Assembly (NCBI GenBank): GCA_017848795.1
Contig: JAFIHG010000056.1
Location: forward strand, 1-34,332
Source: Candidatus Nanopelagicales bacterium
Lineage (GTDB): Bacteria; Actinomycetota; Actinomycetes; S36-B12; CAIYMF01
Length of the DNA stretch: 34,332 nucleotides
Direction: 5' to 3'
Positions 8,431 to 15,944 of this stretch are shown one piece after another. The translations under genes were made by a program, and so were the position numbers. The notes below the pieces were generated by a model. It saw only the letters and a list, made by a program, of their open reading frames with translations, did no database searches and was not told the origin of the DNA. The first letter of the stretch is position 1. Every line of letters starts with the position of its first letter.

Positions 8431-8832
8431 TCAGGGCGTGGTGAGCGCCTGCAGCGGCGCGCTGGGGACGAGGCCCTCGGCGAGCGCGGCCAGGCGGGCG
8501 TCGATGGTGACGAGCGCGTCGGCCTGTAGCCGGGCGATGGCGAGGTACTCGGCGTCCTGCAGGTCGGTCCATCCCTGCTCGCGGGCGAGTTTCCAGGCCG
8601 TACGGCGGGACACCCGATCACCGAGCAGCCGCATCTTGAGCTCGGTCAGCTGCTCGTGCCGTTGCAACGCAACGGGTTCTGCGATCTCACCGGAGCGGAC
8701 CGCCTCGTAGAGCAGCGCCAGGGCCGCTGATCGAATGGTGTTGGGCGCGACGAGCTGGTGGGCCGGGTGCAGCGCGACCGGCGTGGTCACCAGGTGCAGC
8801 AGGGTAGGCGCGTCGATCGCGAAGCGGGCCAC
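8431..8832 (-). CDS. PIN-domain ribonuclease-like protein
   Basis: A 133-residue single-domain protein resembling VapC toxins. Four acidic residues fall at the spacing of the PIN active site: Asp7 (AIDAPTLL), Glu43 (LYEAV), Asp93 (TDLQDAEYLAIA) and Asp111 (TIDARL). The fold therefore looks catalytically intact, and such proteins cleave RNA. No small antitoxin gene is seen beside it: nine bases upstream is the 2'-5' RNA ligase-like gene and 34 bases downstream is era. It may be an orphan VapC-like nuclease with a distant antitoxin, or one adapted to RNA metabolism. The start is GTG. Confidence 0.75.
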   Translation of the reverse strand: MARFAIDAPTLLHLVTTPVALHPAHQLVAPNTIRSAALALLYEAVRSGEIAEPVALQRHEQLTELKMRLLGDRVSRRTAWKLAREQGWTDLQDAEYLAIARLQADALVTIDARLAALAEGLVPSAPLQALTTP

Positions 8833-8841
8833 CGCCCGAGC

Positions 8842-9396
8842 CTAGGGCGGGTCCGCGGACAGCGGGTGGTGGGCGAGGACCTCGTAGCGCGGCCGGGCGC
8901 CGAGGTGGCTGCGTACCAGGTGCAGCTCGGTCGCGGTCCAGGACGGTCCGGCGTACGGCTGCAGCGCCGCTACCAGATCGCGCACGTCGGTCCGGGTCCG
9001 CAGCCGCCCGACGGTCAGGTGGGGACGGTACGGCCGGTCGTCAACCTCGATCCCGACCCGGCGGGCAGCGGCCACGGTGGAGGCGGCGAGGCGGGGCAGC
9101 TCGGGGCGCGGCGCGTCGAGCCCGACCCAGAGCGTCGTCGCCGCGGCCGGTCTCGGGAACGCGCCGGATCCCTGCAGCCGCAACGTCATCGGGGCGTACC
9201 GCGCGGCGGCCCGCGCGAGCCTGGTCGAGAGCGGCGCCACCGTCGCCGGGTCGACCTCCCCGAGGAAGGCGAGCGTCACGTGCCACGTCTCGCTGCGGCT
9301 CCAGCGCACGGGCGTTGCGTCGTGGTGGGCGGCGAGCGCGCCCGCCAGGTCGGCGCGGACCGGCGCGGGGACCGGCAGCGCCACGAACAGCCGCAC
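8842..9396 (-). CDS. thpR: 2'-5' RNA ligase-family 2H phosphoesterase
   Basis: A 184-residue protein of the LigT/ThpR family (RNA 2',3'-cyclic phosphodiesterase). Both family HxT motifs are present: His39-Val-Thr41 (WHVTLAFLG) and His126-Leu-Thr128 (YRPHLTVGR). These supply the two catalytic histidines. The N-terminus VRLFVALPVP is typical. The start is GTG, five bases after the esterase stop codon, so the two are probably cotranscribed. The cellular substrate in bacteria is not settled. It lies in an insert (esterase, this gene, PIN domain) that is not in the conserved block. Confidence 0.88.
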   Translation of the reverse strand: MRLFVALPVPAPVRADLAGALAAHHDATPVRWSRSETWHVTLAFLGEVDPATVAPLSTRLARAAARYAPMTLRLQGSGAFPRPAAATTLWVGLDAPRPELPRLAASTVAAARRVGIEVDDRPYRPHLTVGRLRTRTDVRDLVAALQPYAGPSWTATELHLVRSHLGARPRYEVLAHHPLSADPP

Positions 9397-9401
9397 GGCG
9401 C

Positions 9402-10427
9402 TCAGCGGGCGAGGCGGCGGGCCAGCCAGGCGAGAGCCAACGGGTAGCGGTAGCCGATCGACCCGTGGCCGGCGTCGAACAGCTCGAAGGCGATGCGGTC
9501 CGCGGGCAGCCCGGCCGCGAGCAGCTGGTCGCGGTACGCGGTGGCGCCCAGGTCGAGGTACCACTCGTCCCGCGTGCCGGCGTCGATCCAGACCGCACGC
9601 AACGACCGGACAGCCTCGGCGTACCGCGGGACCATCCGCACCGGGTCCCAGGACAGCCAGCGCTCCCACACCTGCGGCCGCAGCACGCCGCTCACCGGGT
9701 CGAACGGCAGCACCGGCGTACCGTCCGGGTCCGCGGAGAAGCACGCGGTGCACCCGAGCGTGAGCAGCAGCACGTGATCCTCCTTCCTGGTGAAGGAGGT
9801 GCGGGAGCGGAAGTCGTCCCACCAGCGCAGGATGTCGTGGTCGTAGTCGCGCAGGAACCGGGCCGCCTGCGCGAACCCGTCGAGGTAGCAGTACTCGTAG
9901 AGGGCATCCCCCGCATGCGTCGCGAGCGCCCCGAACAGGTCCGGGCGCAGCATCGGGGTGATCATCGCGCCGAAGCCGCCGGAGGACTTCCCGCTGATCG
10001 CGCGCGACTCCCGGTCGGCGATGGTGCGGTAGTGCGCGTCGACCCAGGGAACGACGTCCTCGCAGAGGTACGAGTGGTACGCGGCGGTTCCTGGGGAGTC
10101 GACGAACTGCGAGCCGCCGTACGCCGTCCACGCGTCGACGTAGACGACCACGACACCGGGCGTCTCGCCGCCCGCGAAGACCGCGTCGGCGGTCTCGAGG
10201 AACGGCTGGCGGTACGGCTCGCGGTTCTCCCACATCGCCACGTGCCCGGTGTAGCCCTGGATCACGTACACGGTGGGCCACCGCTGCGCCGAGCCGTCAT
10301 AGCCGGGCGGGGTGTAGACCCACAGCGGGCGCTCGTACGGGTCACCCAGCGGATTGCCCCGCAGGTGCTCGGAGGTGATCGTGTGCTTGTCGAGCCGGCC
10401 CGCCAGCTCGGCGCTCCAGGGCAGCAT
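9402..10427 (-). CDS. Esterase-D/antigen-85-fold alpha/beta hydrolase
   Basis: A 341-residue putative esterase of the PF00756 type. The nucleophile elbow is GKSSGG, Ser148 at residues 146-150. The likely acid is in DAGTRDEWYLD and the histidine in DAGHGSIGYRYP near the C-terminus. No signal peptide is seen, so a cytoplasmic location is likely. The first 40 residues resemble the N-terminal strand of S-formylglutathione hydrolases and related esterases, ending in WVYTPPGYDG. The substrate is unknown. A 71-base palindrome lies upstream between this gene and the deaminase-like gene. The ATG start gives normal family length. Confidence 0.85.
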   Translation of the reverse strand: MLPWSAELAGRLDKHTITSEHLRGNPLGDPYERPLWVYTPPGYDGSAQRWPTVYVIQGYTGHVAMWENREPYRQPFLETADAVFAGGETPGVVVVYVDAWTAYGGSQFVDSPGTAAYHSYLCEDVVPWVDAHYRTIADRESRAISGKSSGGFGAMITPMLRPDLFGALATHAGDALYEYCYLDGFAQAARFLRDYDHDILRWWDDFRSRTSFTRKEDHVLLLTLGCTACFSADPDGTPVLPFDPVSGVLRPQVWERWLSWDPVRMVPRYAEAVRSLRAVWIDAGTRDEWYLDLGATAYRDQLLAAGLPADRIAFELFDAGHGSIGYRYPLALAWLARRLAR

Positions 10428-10459
10428 CCGGCCAGTACACCAGAGCCCCGCTTCGTGCC

Positions 10460-10530
10460 GACGTCACTGTCCGGGTGGTCGAGAACCCGCCGTTTCCGGC
10501 CGGGTTGTCGACCACCAGCACAGTGACGTC
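10460..10530. repeat. 71-bp palindromic element, copy 1
   Basis: A 71-base inverted repeat fills the gap between the esterase and the deaminase-like gene. The first 30 bases and the reverse complement of the last 30 match at 27 positions, beginning GACGTCACTG. The ends match those of the element at 22913-22983: 16 of 19 bases on the left and 17 of 19 on the right, with diverged centres. It could form a strong hairpin. The second copy sits between divergent genes, so it is better viewed as a dispersed repeat than a plain terminator. Confidence 0.75.
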
Positions 10531-10532
10531 CC

Positions 10533-10892
10533 TCAGGTGGTCGTACGCGCGCGCAGCCCGCCGTCGGTCCCGACGCGCAGCACCGGTACGCCGGGTCCGC
10601 CGAGGTCGCGTACCGCAGCCACGTCGGAGTCCGCGAGCGTGTCCTGCCCGGTGACGAGCGCGGCGGCCTCCAGCCCGGTGGCCCCGCTGGCCGCCGCCTG
10701 GGCCACGGCGAGTGCGAGCGCGGAGACCTGCAGGTGCGCGAGGGCGACGCTCGCCCCGCTGTACGTGCGCCCGGTCGTGTCACGGACCGCGGCACCCTCG
10801 ACCGCGCCCACCCGGCCGCGCGCCCCGCGGGCCAGCGTCACGAGCTTGGCGTCCTGCGGGTCGAGCTCGCCGGGTACCTCCCGCTCGCTCAC
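10533..10892 (-). CDS. Cytidine-deaminase-like protein lacking zinc ligands
   Basis: A 119-residue protein of a conserved actinobacterial family often labelled cytidine deaminase and found next to CorC-type genes. The order and general pattern fit (LVTLARGARGRVG, then AAVRDTTGRTYSGASV, then SALALAVAQAAASG). The zinc-binding Cys/His-Ala-Glu and Pro-Cys-x-x-Cys motifs of true deaminases are absent: there is no cysteine in the protein and no HAE or CAE. I therefore expect a non-catalytic fold, or a different activity. The GTG start has GGAAG five bases upstream. Its start region is nearly repeated at the end of the upstream gene (see the direct repeats). Confidence 0.75.
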   Translation of the reverse strand: MSEREVPGELDPQDAKLVTLARGARGRVGAVEGAAVRDTTGRTYSGASVALAHLQVSALALAVAQAAASGATGLEAAALVTGQDTLADSDVAAVRDLGGPGVPVLRVGTDGGLRARTTT

Positions 10893-10901
10893 GGTGCTTC
10901 C
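10882..10901. repeat. Direct repeat, left copy
   Basis: This 20-base segment spans the start codon and ribosome binding site of the deaminase-like gene. It recurs with one mismatch at 10971-10990, where it spans the stop codon of the upstream CBS/CorC gene. The distance is 89 bases. Such a pair at a gene junction suggests a tandem duplication that separated two once-overlapping genes. Confidence 0.7.
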
Positions 10902-10970
10902 AGTTCGCTCGCTGCGGGGCTCCCCGCCCCACCCACCGGCTCCCCCGCCACACCCGGGCGGCTCACTCCT

Positions 10971-10990
10971 CGCTCGCTCACGGTGCCTCC
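10971..10990. repeat. Direct repeat, right copy
   Basis: This is the partner of 10882-10901. On the minus strand both read as a GGA-rich stretch followed by GCACCGTGAGCGAGCG. In this copy TGA is used as the CBS/CorC stop, and GTG is present but followed by a frame that closes quickly. Confidence 0.7.
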
Positions 10991-12279
10991 TCCTCTTCCG
11001 GCGCCGGCACCCGCCGCCGCGCGACGACCGTCCCGATGCCCTTGCGCCGGCCCTGGCCGGCCTCGGCCACCAGCTCCCAGCCGTCCTCGTCGATCATGGT
11101 GCCGGGCACCGGGACCCGGCCGAGGCGGCGCGCCATCAACCCCGCCACCGTCTCCACCCCCTCGGTCTCCCCGTCGATGTCGAGCCCGATCAGCTCGGCG
11201 AAGTCGTCGACGTTCATCCGGGCGTTGACCCGGTACGCGTCGCCGGTCAGCGGCTCGACCTCGGGCACCTCGACGTCGTACTCGTCGGTGATCTCGCCGA
11301 CGATCTCCTCGACGATGTCCTCGATCGTCACCAGGCCGCTGGTGCCGCCGTACTCGTCGACGACGATCGCGAGGTGTACGCGCGCGGTCTGCAGCTCGCG
11401 CAGCAGATCGTCGGCGCGCTTGGTGTCCGGCACCAGGTACGCCTCGCGCATCAGCTCGCAGACCCGCTCGCTCTGCTCGGCCTCCCGGTGCTCGTACGCC
11501 CGGCGCGCGAGGTCCTTGAGATAGACGACGCCGATCACGTCGTCGACGTTCTCCCCGACGACCGGGATCCGGGAGCAGCCGCTGCGCAGCGCGAGCGAGA
11601 GCGCCTGGCGCAGCGTCTTGTGCCCCTCGATGAACACCATCTCGGTGCGCGGCACCATCAGCTCGCGCACGATCGTGTCGCCCAGCTCGAAGACCGAGTG
11701 GATCATCTGCCGCTCGTCATCCTCGATCACGTCGCTCGCCTCGGCCAGGTCGACGAGCTCGCGCAGCTCGGCCTGGTTGGCGAAAGGCCCCTCCCGGTAG
11801 CCGCGGCCGGGGGTGAACGCGTTGCCGAGCAGGATCATCCCGCCCGCGAGCGGTCCCAGGACGACGGTGAGCCCGCGGGTCATCCGCGCGGTACGGCGGG
11901 AGACGCTGTCGGCGTGCTGGGTGCCGAGGGTGCGAGGCCCGACACCGAGCACCACGTACGTCACCACCGCCATCACGGCCACCGCCAGCAGCACCCGCGC
12001 CCAGCGCGGCCCGGGCACCGCGTCGAGCGCGACGACGACCACCAGCGCCGTCGCGGCGACGGCGAGCACCTGGTGGCACAGCAGCAGCACGTTCAGGTGC
12101 CGCGGCCGGTCGGCCAGCACTGCGACGAGGGTCGCCGCGCCGCGGCGGTCCTCGCGCACCAGCTCCGCGGCGCGCGAGCGCGAGACCCGGCGGATCGCCG
12201 CCTCGCTCATCACCAGCAGGCCGGCCAGCACCACCAGTGCCGCGGCCGCCACCAGCAGCCACACGTCGGTCGTCGCCAC
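10978..12279 (-). CDS. CNNM/CBS-domain membrane protein (CorC/hemolysin family)
   Basis: A 433-residue protein. The N-terminal domain (about 1-135) has a DUF21/CNNM arrangement of several transmembrane helices. Two CBS domains lie at about 200-330 (RELMVPRTEMVFI, then IGVVYLKDL, then DDLLRELQTARVHLAIVVDEYGG). The CorC_HlyC domain lies near 345-425 (YRVNARMNVDDFAELIG). Members are linked to magnesium or cobalt homeostasis and to ribosome-associated ATPase neighbours, but function varies. The GTG start gives a normal first helix; it is 11 bases after ybeY. The counterpart in M. tuberculosis (Rv2366c) is also next to ybeY. Confidence 0.9.
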   Translation of the reverse strand: MATTDVWLLVAAAALVVLAGLLVMSEAAIRRVSRSRAAELVREDRRGAATLVAVLADRPRHLNVLLLCHQVLAVAATALVVVVALDAVPGPRWARVLLAVAVMAVVTYVVLGVGPRTLGTQHADSVSRRTARMTRGLTVVLGPLAGGMILLGNAFTPGRGYREGPFANQAELRELVDLAEASDVIEDDERQMIHSVFELGDTIVRELMVPRTEMVFIEGHKTLRQALSLALRSGCSRIPVVGENVDDVIGVVYLKDLARRAYEHREAEQSERVCELMREAYLVPDTKRADDLLRELQTARVHLAIVVDEYGGTSGLVTIEDIVEEIVGEITDEYDVEVPEVEPLTGDAYRVNARMNVDDFAELIGLDIDGETEGVETVAGLMARRLGRVPVPGTMIDEDGWELVAEAGQGRRKGIGTVVARRRVPAPEEEEAP

Positions 12280-12290
12280 GCCCCGCCCCG

Positions 12291-12761
12291 TCAGCCGGCG
12301 CCGGCGGCGGTCCGCCAGGCGGCGAGGGAGGTGAGCAACCGGTCCTGCAGCCCGAACATCAGGTGGCGTTCGTCCGGTTCGCCGTGGTCGTGACCGAGCA
12401 GGTGCAACAGCCCGTGCGTGAGCAGCAGGTCGAGCTCGTCCGCGGCCGGGTGCCTGGCAGCGGACGCCTGCGCGGCGGCGACCTGCGGGCAGATCACGAC
12501 GTCGCCGAGCAGACCCGCGACAGCGCTGTCCCCGGGCGCGGGCACCCGCAGCTCGTCCATCGGGAACGCGAGCACGTCGGTCGGTCCCGGCTCGTCCATC
12601 CAACGCTCGTGCAGCCGGGTCATCTCGGCCTCGTCGACGAGGCGTACCGACAACTCGCTGTCCGGGTGCTGGCGCAGCTCGGCCAGCAGGTGGCGGGCGG
12701 CCGCGGTGAGCCGCTCGACGTCGACGCCGGCGCCGCTCTCGTCCTGCACGGTGACGCTCAT
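12291..12761 (-). CDS. ybeY: Endoribonuclease YbeY
   Basis: A 156-residue metal-dependent RNase acting on 16S rRNA 3' end maturation and ribosome quality control. The metal-binding motif HGLLHLLGHDH gives His116, His120 and His126. The family sequence TDVLAFPMDE lies at 61-70, and LGDVVICPQVA at about 85-95. Its ATG overlaps the phoH stop codon by four bases (ATGA), so the two are translationally coupled, as in many actinobacteria. Confidence 0.96.
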   Translation of the reverse strand: MSVTVQDESGAGVDVERLTAAARHLLAELRQHPDSELSVRLVDEAEMTRLHERWMDEPGPTDVLAFPMDELRVPAPGDSAVAGLLGDVVICPQVAAAQASAARHPAADELDLLLTHGLLHLLGHDHGEPDERHLMFGLQDRLLTSLAAWRTAAGAG

Positions 12762-13825
12762 CGTCGTCCGCGCCGCCGATCCGGACGGGCCGCCTCCGGC
12801 CGGTCCCCCTCGTGGCGGGCGTACGCGTCGACGATCGCGCTCACCAGCCGGTGGCGTACGACGTCCGCGCTCGTGAGCCGGCAGAAGGCGATGTCCTCCA
12901 GCCCGGTCAGGATGCCCTCCACGACGCGCAGCCCGCTGCGTACGCCTCCGGGCAGGTCGACCTGGGTGGTGTCGCCGGTGACGACCATCGTGGAGTTGAA
13001 CCCGAGGCGGGTCAGGAACATCTTCATCTGCTCCGGCGAGGTGTTCTGCGCCTCGTCGAGGATGATGAACGAGTCCGACAGCGTCCGCCCGCGCATGTAC
13101 GCGAGCGGCGCCACCTCGATCGTCCCCTCTGCCATCAGCTTCGGGATCACAGCGGGGTCGAGCATGTCGTGCAGCGCGTCGTATAGGGGGCGCAGGTACG
13201 GGTCGATCTTCTCCGAGAGCGTGCCGGGCAGGAACCCGAGCCGCTCCCCCGCCTCGACTGCCGGGCGGGTCAGGATGATCCGGGTGATCGTCTTGGCCTG
13301 CAGCGCCTGCACCGCCTTGGCGACGGCGAGGTAGGTCTTGCCGGTCCCGGCCGGGCCGAGCCCGAAGACGATGGTGTGCGCGTCGATCGCGTCCACGTAC
13401 GCCTTCTGGTTGGCCGTCTTCGGCCGGATCGTGCGACCCCGGTTGGAGAGGATGTTCGCGGTCAGCACCTGCGCCGGGTGCTGGTCGTCGTCGGCACGCA
13501 CCATGCGGACGACCTGCTCGACCGTCTCGGCGGTGAGCGACTGGCCGGTGGCCACGACCGCGATCAGCTCGGTGAGGGCCTGGCGTACCAGCTCGACCGC
13601 AGGCGTCGGCCCGGTCAGCGTGATCTCGTTGCCACGGACATGGACGTCGACCTCGGGCACGGCACGCTCCAGCGTGCGCAGGAACTCGTCTCGCGCCCCG
13701 AGCAGCGCGAGCATCGAGTGGGCGGGCGGGACGACGACGGTGCTCGTGGTGCTCGCCGGGTCGCCCTGCCGACCGGTCGCGTCCGGACGGTCGGCGTCGC
13801 CGAACGGTGAGGTGGCGGCAGTCAT
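12758..13825 (-). CDS. phoH: PhoH-like ATPase
   Basis: A 355-residue PhoH-family protein with a single-stranded RNA-helicase-like P-loop domain. Walker A is GPAGTGKT (157-164) and Walker B is SFIILDEAQN, followed by KMFLTRLG and VTGDTTQVDLPGG. The N-terminal 30-40 residues are Thr/Asp-rich and not conserved. Longer in-frame sequence upstream is Arg-rich and unlike the family. The ATG chosen has no strong Shine-Dalgarno sequence, so the start is not certain. It precedes ybeY by overlap and is divergent from the sensor kinase gene. Confidence 0.92.
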   Translation of the reverse strand: MTAATSPFGDADRPDATGRQGDPASTTSTVVVPPAHSMLALLGARDEFLRTLERAVPEVDVHVRGNEITLTGPTPAVELVRQALTELIAVVATGQSLTAETVEQVVRMVRADDDQHPAQVLTANILSNRGRTIRPKTANQKAYVDAIDAHTIVFGLGPAGTGKTYLAVAKAVQALQAKTITRIILTRPAVEAGERLGFLPGTLSEKIDPYLRPLYDALHDMLDPAVIPKLMAEGTIEVAPLAYMRGRTLSDSFIILDEAQNTSPEQMKMFLTRLGFNSTMVVTGDTTQVDLPGGVRSGLRVVEGILTGLEDIAFCRLTSADVVRHRLVSAIVDAYARHEGDRPEAARPDRRRGRR

Positions 13826-13960
13826 GGGTGGCCGGCGTCCGGCCCGGAACTCCCTCGTACGGGTACGGGACCGCCCCAGCCTACGTGGCGCCGCGCACCC
13901 CGTCATCCGCCGGAGGTGGGGATCCGCGCTGACACGGAGCCGTGCCGGGCCGCGGTGCCC

Positions 13961-13966
13961 TACCGT
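13961..13966 (+). promoter_or_regulatory. Possible -10 box for the sensor kinase
   Basis: TACCGT fits the actinobacterial TANNNT -10 pattern and lies 8-13 bases before the GTG at 13974. This would give a leaderless or almost leaderless message. There is no Shine-Dalgarno sequence at usable distance, which favours the leaderless reading. No convincing -35 box is seen. Confidence 0.35.
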
Positions 13967-13973
13967 GACCGCC

Positions 13974-15944
13974 GTGGGAGCCATGCGGTGGCCGCGGGCG
14001 GTGTCGCTCGCCGCGGCCGCGCTCGCCGTCGCGGCGACCCTGGCGATCGTCGCGACGTTCGTCGTCGCCGGCGTACCGCACGACGCGTGGCTCGTGCTGC
14101 TCCCGCTGCTTCTCGCGCTGCCGGCGCTCGTCCTCGGCCTCGTCGTCTCGAGCGCCCGACCGGCGAACCCGACCGGGGCGCTGCTCAGCCTCGCCGGTCT
14201 GGTCTTCTCGCTGGGCGTGATCTCCGACAGCTACCAGCAGACCGCCGCGCAGCACCCCGGCATGCTCTCCGTCGACGACCGGCTGGTCGCGGCGACGCAA
14301 GGCGCCTGGATGCTGGGCTACCTGCCGTGGGCGCTGCTGCTGGTGGTCTTCCCCGCGGAACGGCTGGTCGGCCCGCGCCGGCGGGCGCTCGTCGCCGCGC
14401 TGCTCGCGGTGGTGCTCGCGTTCCTGGTGATCGGGGCGCTCGTACCGCCGCCGGGAGCCGACACCCCGGCCGCCGCCGCGCCGCCGCGGTGGCTGGAGGT
14501 GCTCGGTCTTGGGCTGGTGCTGACGTACTTCGCGCTGCTGGTCGCGAGCTTCGCCGCCGCCGTGCGGCGCTACCAGCACTCCCCGGAGCCGGTCCGGCTG
14601 CAGCTGCGCTGGCTCGCGCTCGCCGGGCTCACCGTGCCCGGGACGCTGCTGCTGTGCTGGGTGAGCTACCTGGTGCTGCGCGGGCCGGACCTGGCGGCGC
14701 TCGGGCTGGCCGCCATGTTCATCGCGTTCCCGGTCTGGACCGCTGTCGCGTTGCTGCGCTCGGACCTGTTCGACGTCGACCGGGTGCTGCTGCGGCTGGC
14801 GACGTACGGCGTGCTCACCGTCCTGCTGACCGGCGTCGTCGCACTCACCGCGGCCGCGGCCGGGCTGGTCGCGGGCCGCGGCTCGGTGCTGGTGGCCGTC
14901 GGCGCGACCGTCGTCACGCTGCTGGCGCTGGTGCCCGTACGCAGCCGGCTCGAACGCGCGCTGTTCCGCCGCCTCTACCCGGCCCGCGAGCGGGCCGTCG
15001 CGGCCGTCGAGGACCTGGGCCGGCGCGTCTCGGCCGGGCTCGCCCACCCCGAGCAGCTCGAACAGGTGCTGCGCGAGGCGAGCGGCGACCCGGGGCTGCG
15101 GGTCGGCTACCTGCTACCCGGCACCGACGCGCTGGTGGACCGGGACGGAGCCCCGGTGAGCCACGGTGCGGCAGGCAACGACGTCGAGCTCGCAGGGGCG
15201 CGGATCGGGCTGCTGCTGCCCGGCCCCGGACGTGCGGCTCCGGGCCGGGAGGTCGCGGGGGCCTGCCCGCTGCTGGTGGAGATGGTGCGGCTGCGGCTCG
15301 AGCTCACGCTGGCGCTGCGGGAGGTGGAGGCCAGCCGGGAGCGGCTGCTGCGTACCGGGTACGAGGAGCGCCGGCGCCTGGAACGTGACCTGCACGACGG
15401 TGCCCAGCAGCGGCTGGTCAGCCTCGGCATGTCGCTGCGCGTGGCCCAGCTGCAGCTCGCCGGCGGTGCGGTCGCGGCCACCGACCTCGGGGGCGTGATC
15501 GACGGCGCGGTCGCCGAGCTCGCGACAGCGGTCGCCGAGCTGCGCCAGATCGCCCACGGGCTGCGCCCCAGCGCCCTCGACGACGGGCTGCCCGCCGCGC
15601 TCGCCGGGCTCACCAGCCGACTGCCGCTGCCGATCGACCTGCACCTGGACACCGCCGAGCTGCCCGACGTGGTCAGCACGACGGCGTACTTCGTCGCGAC
15701 CGAGGCGCTCGTCAACGCGGTCAAGCACGCCGAGGCGGAGCGGATCGCCGTACGGGTGTCCCAGCAGGGGCAGCGCGTCTACGTGCAGGTCCGCGACGAC
15801 GGGCGCGGCGGGGCCGACGTACGTGCCGGAGGTGGGCTGGCCGGGCTCGCCGACCGGGTGCAGGCGCTGGGCGGCGCGCTGCACGTCGACAGTTGCACCG
15901 GACGCGGCACGCTGGTCGAGGCGGTGCTGCCGTGCGGGTCGTGA
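13974..15944 (+). CDS. Multi-pass sensor histidine kinase (HisKA_3/NarL-type)
   Basis: A 656-residue membrane kinase paired with the next gene. About the first 330 residues hold eight to ten hydrophobic helices with no obvious extracytoplasmic domain. A cytoplasmic linker with a small GAF-like region follows (about 340-450). The dimerisation and phosphorylation box is ERDLHDGAQQRLVSLGMSLR, with the phosphorylated histidine near 474. The N-box is EALVNAVKHAEA and the G-box DDGRGGADV...GLAGLADRV. The signal is unknown. GTG at 13965, GTG at 13974 and ATG at 13983 are all in frame; 13974 is chosen for the -10 box spacing. Confidence 0.88.
   Translation: MGAMRWPRAVSLAAAALAVAATLAIVATFVVAGVPHDAWLVLLPLLLALPALVLGLVVSSARPANPTGALLSLAGLVFSLGVISDSYQQTAAQHPGMLSVDDRLVAATQGAWMLGYLPWALLLVVFPAERLVGPRRRALVAALLAVVLAFLVIGALVPPPGADTPAAAAPPRWLEVLGLGLVLTYFALLVASFAAAVRRYQHSPEPVRLQLRWLALAGLTVPGTLLLCWVSYLVLRGPDLAALGLAAMFIAFPVWTAVALLRSDLFDVDRVLLRLATYGVLTVLLTGVVALTAAAAGLVAGRGSVLVAVGATVVTLLALVPVRSRLERALFRRLYPARERAVAAVEDLGRRVSAGLAHPEQLEQVLREASGDPGLRVGYLLPGTDALVDRDGAPVSHGAAGNDVELAGARIGLLLPGPGRAAPGREVAGACPLLVEMVRLRLELTLALREVEASRERLLRTGYEERRRLERDLHDGAQQRLVSLGMSLRVAQLQLAGGAVAATDLGGVIDGAVAELATAVAELRQIAHGLRPSALDDGLPAALAGLTSRLPLPIDLHLDTAELPDVVSTTAYFVATEALVNAVKHAEAERIAVRVSQQGQRVYVQVRDDGRGGADVRAGGGLAGLADRVQALGGALHVDSCTGRGTLVEAVLPCGS

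Noticed and set aside
8394-8448. Weak inverted repeat between era and the PIN gene
   Set aside because: GCTCACGCC and a related segment on the other side pair only with gaps. The stem is too poor to list as a terminator.
10893-10977. Repeats of GCTCGC considered as a CRISPR-like or tandem repeat
   Set aside because: Only two units and a single spacer are present. The direct repeat at a gene junction is better explained by duplication.
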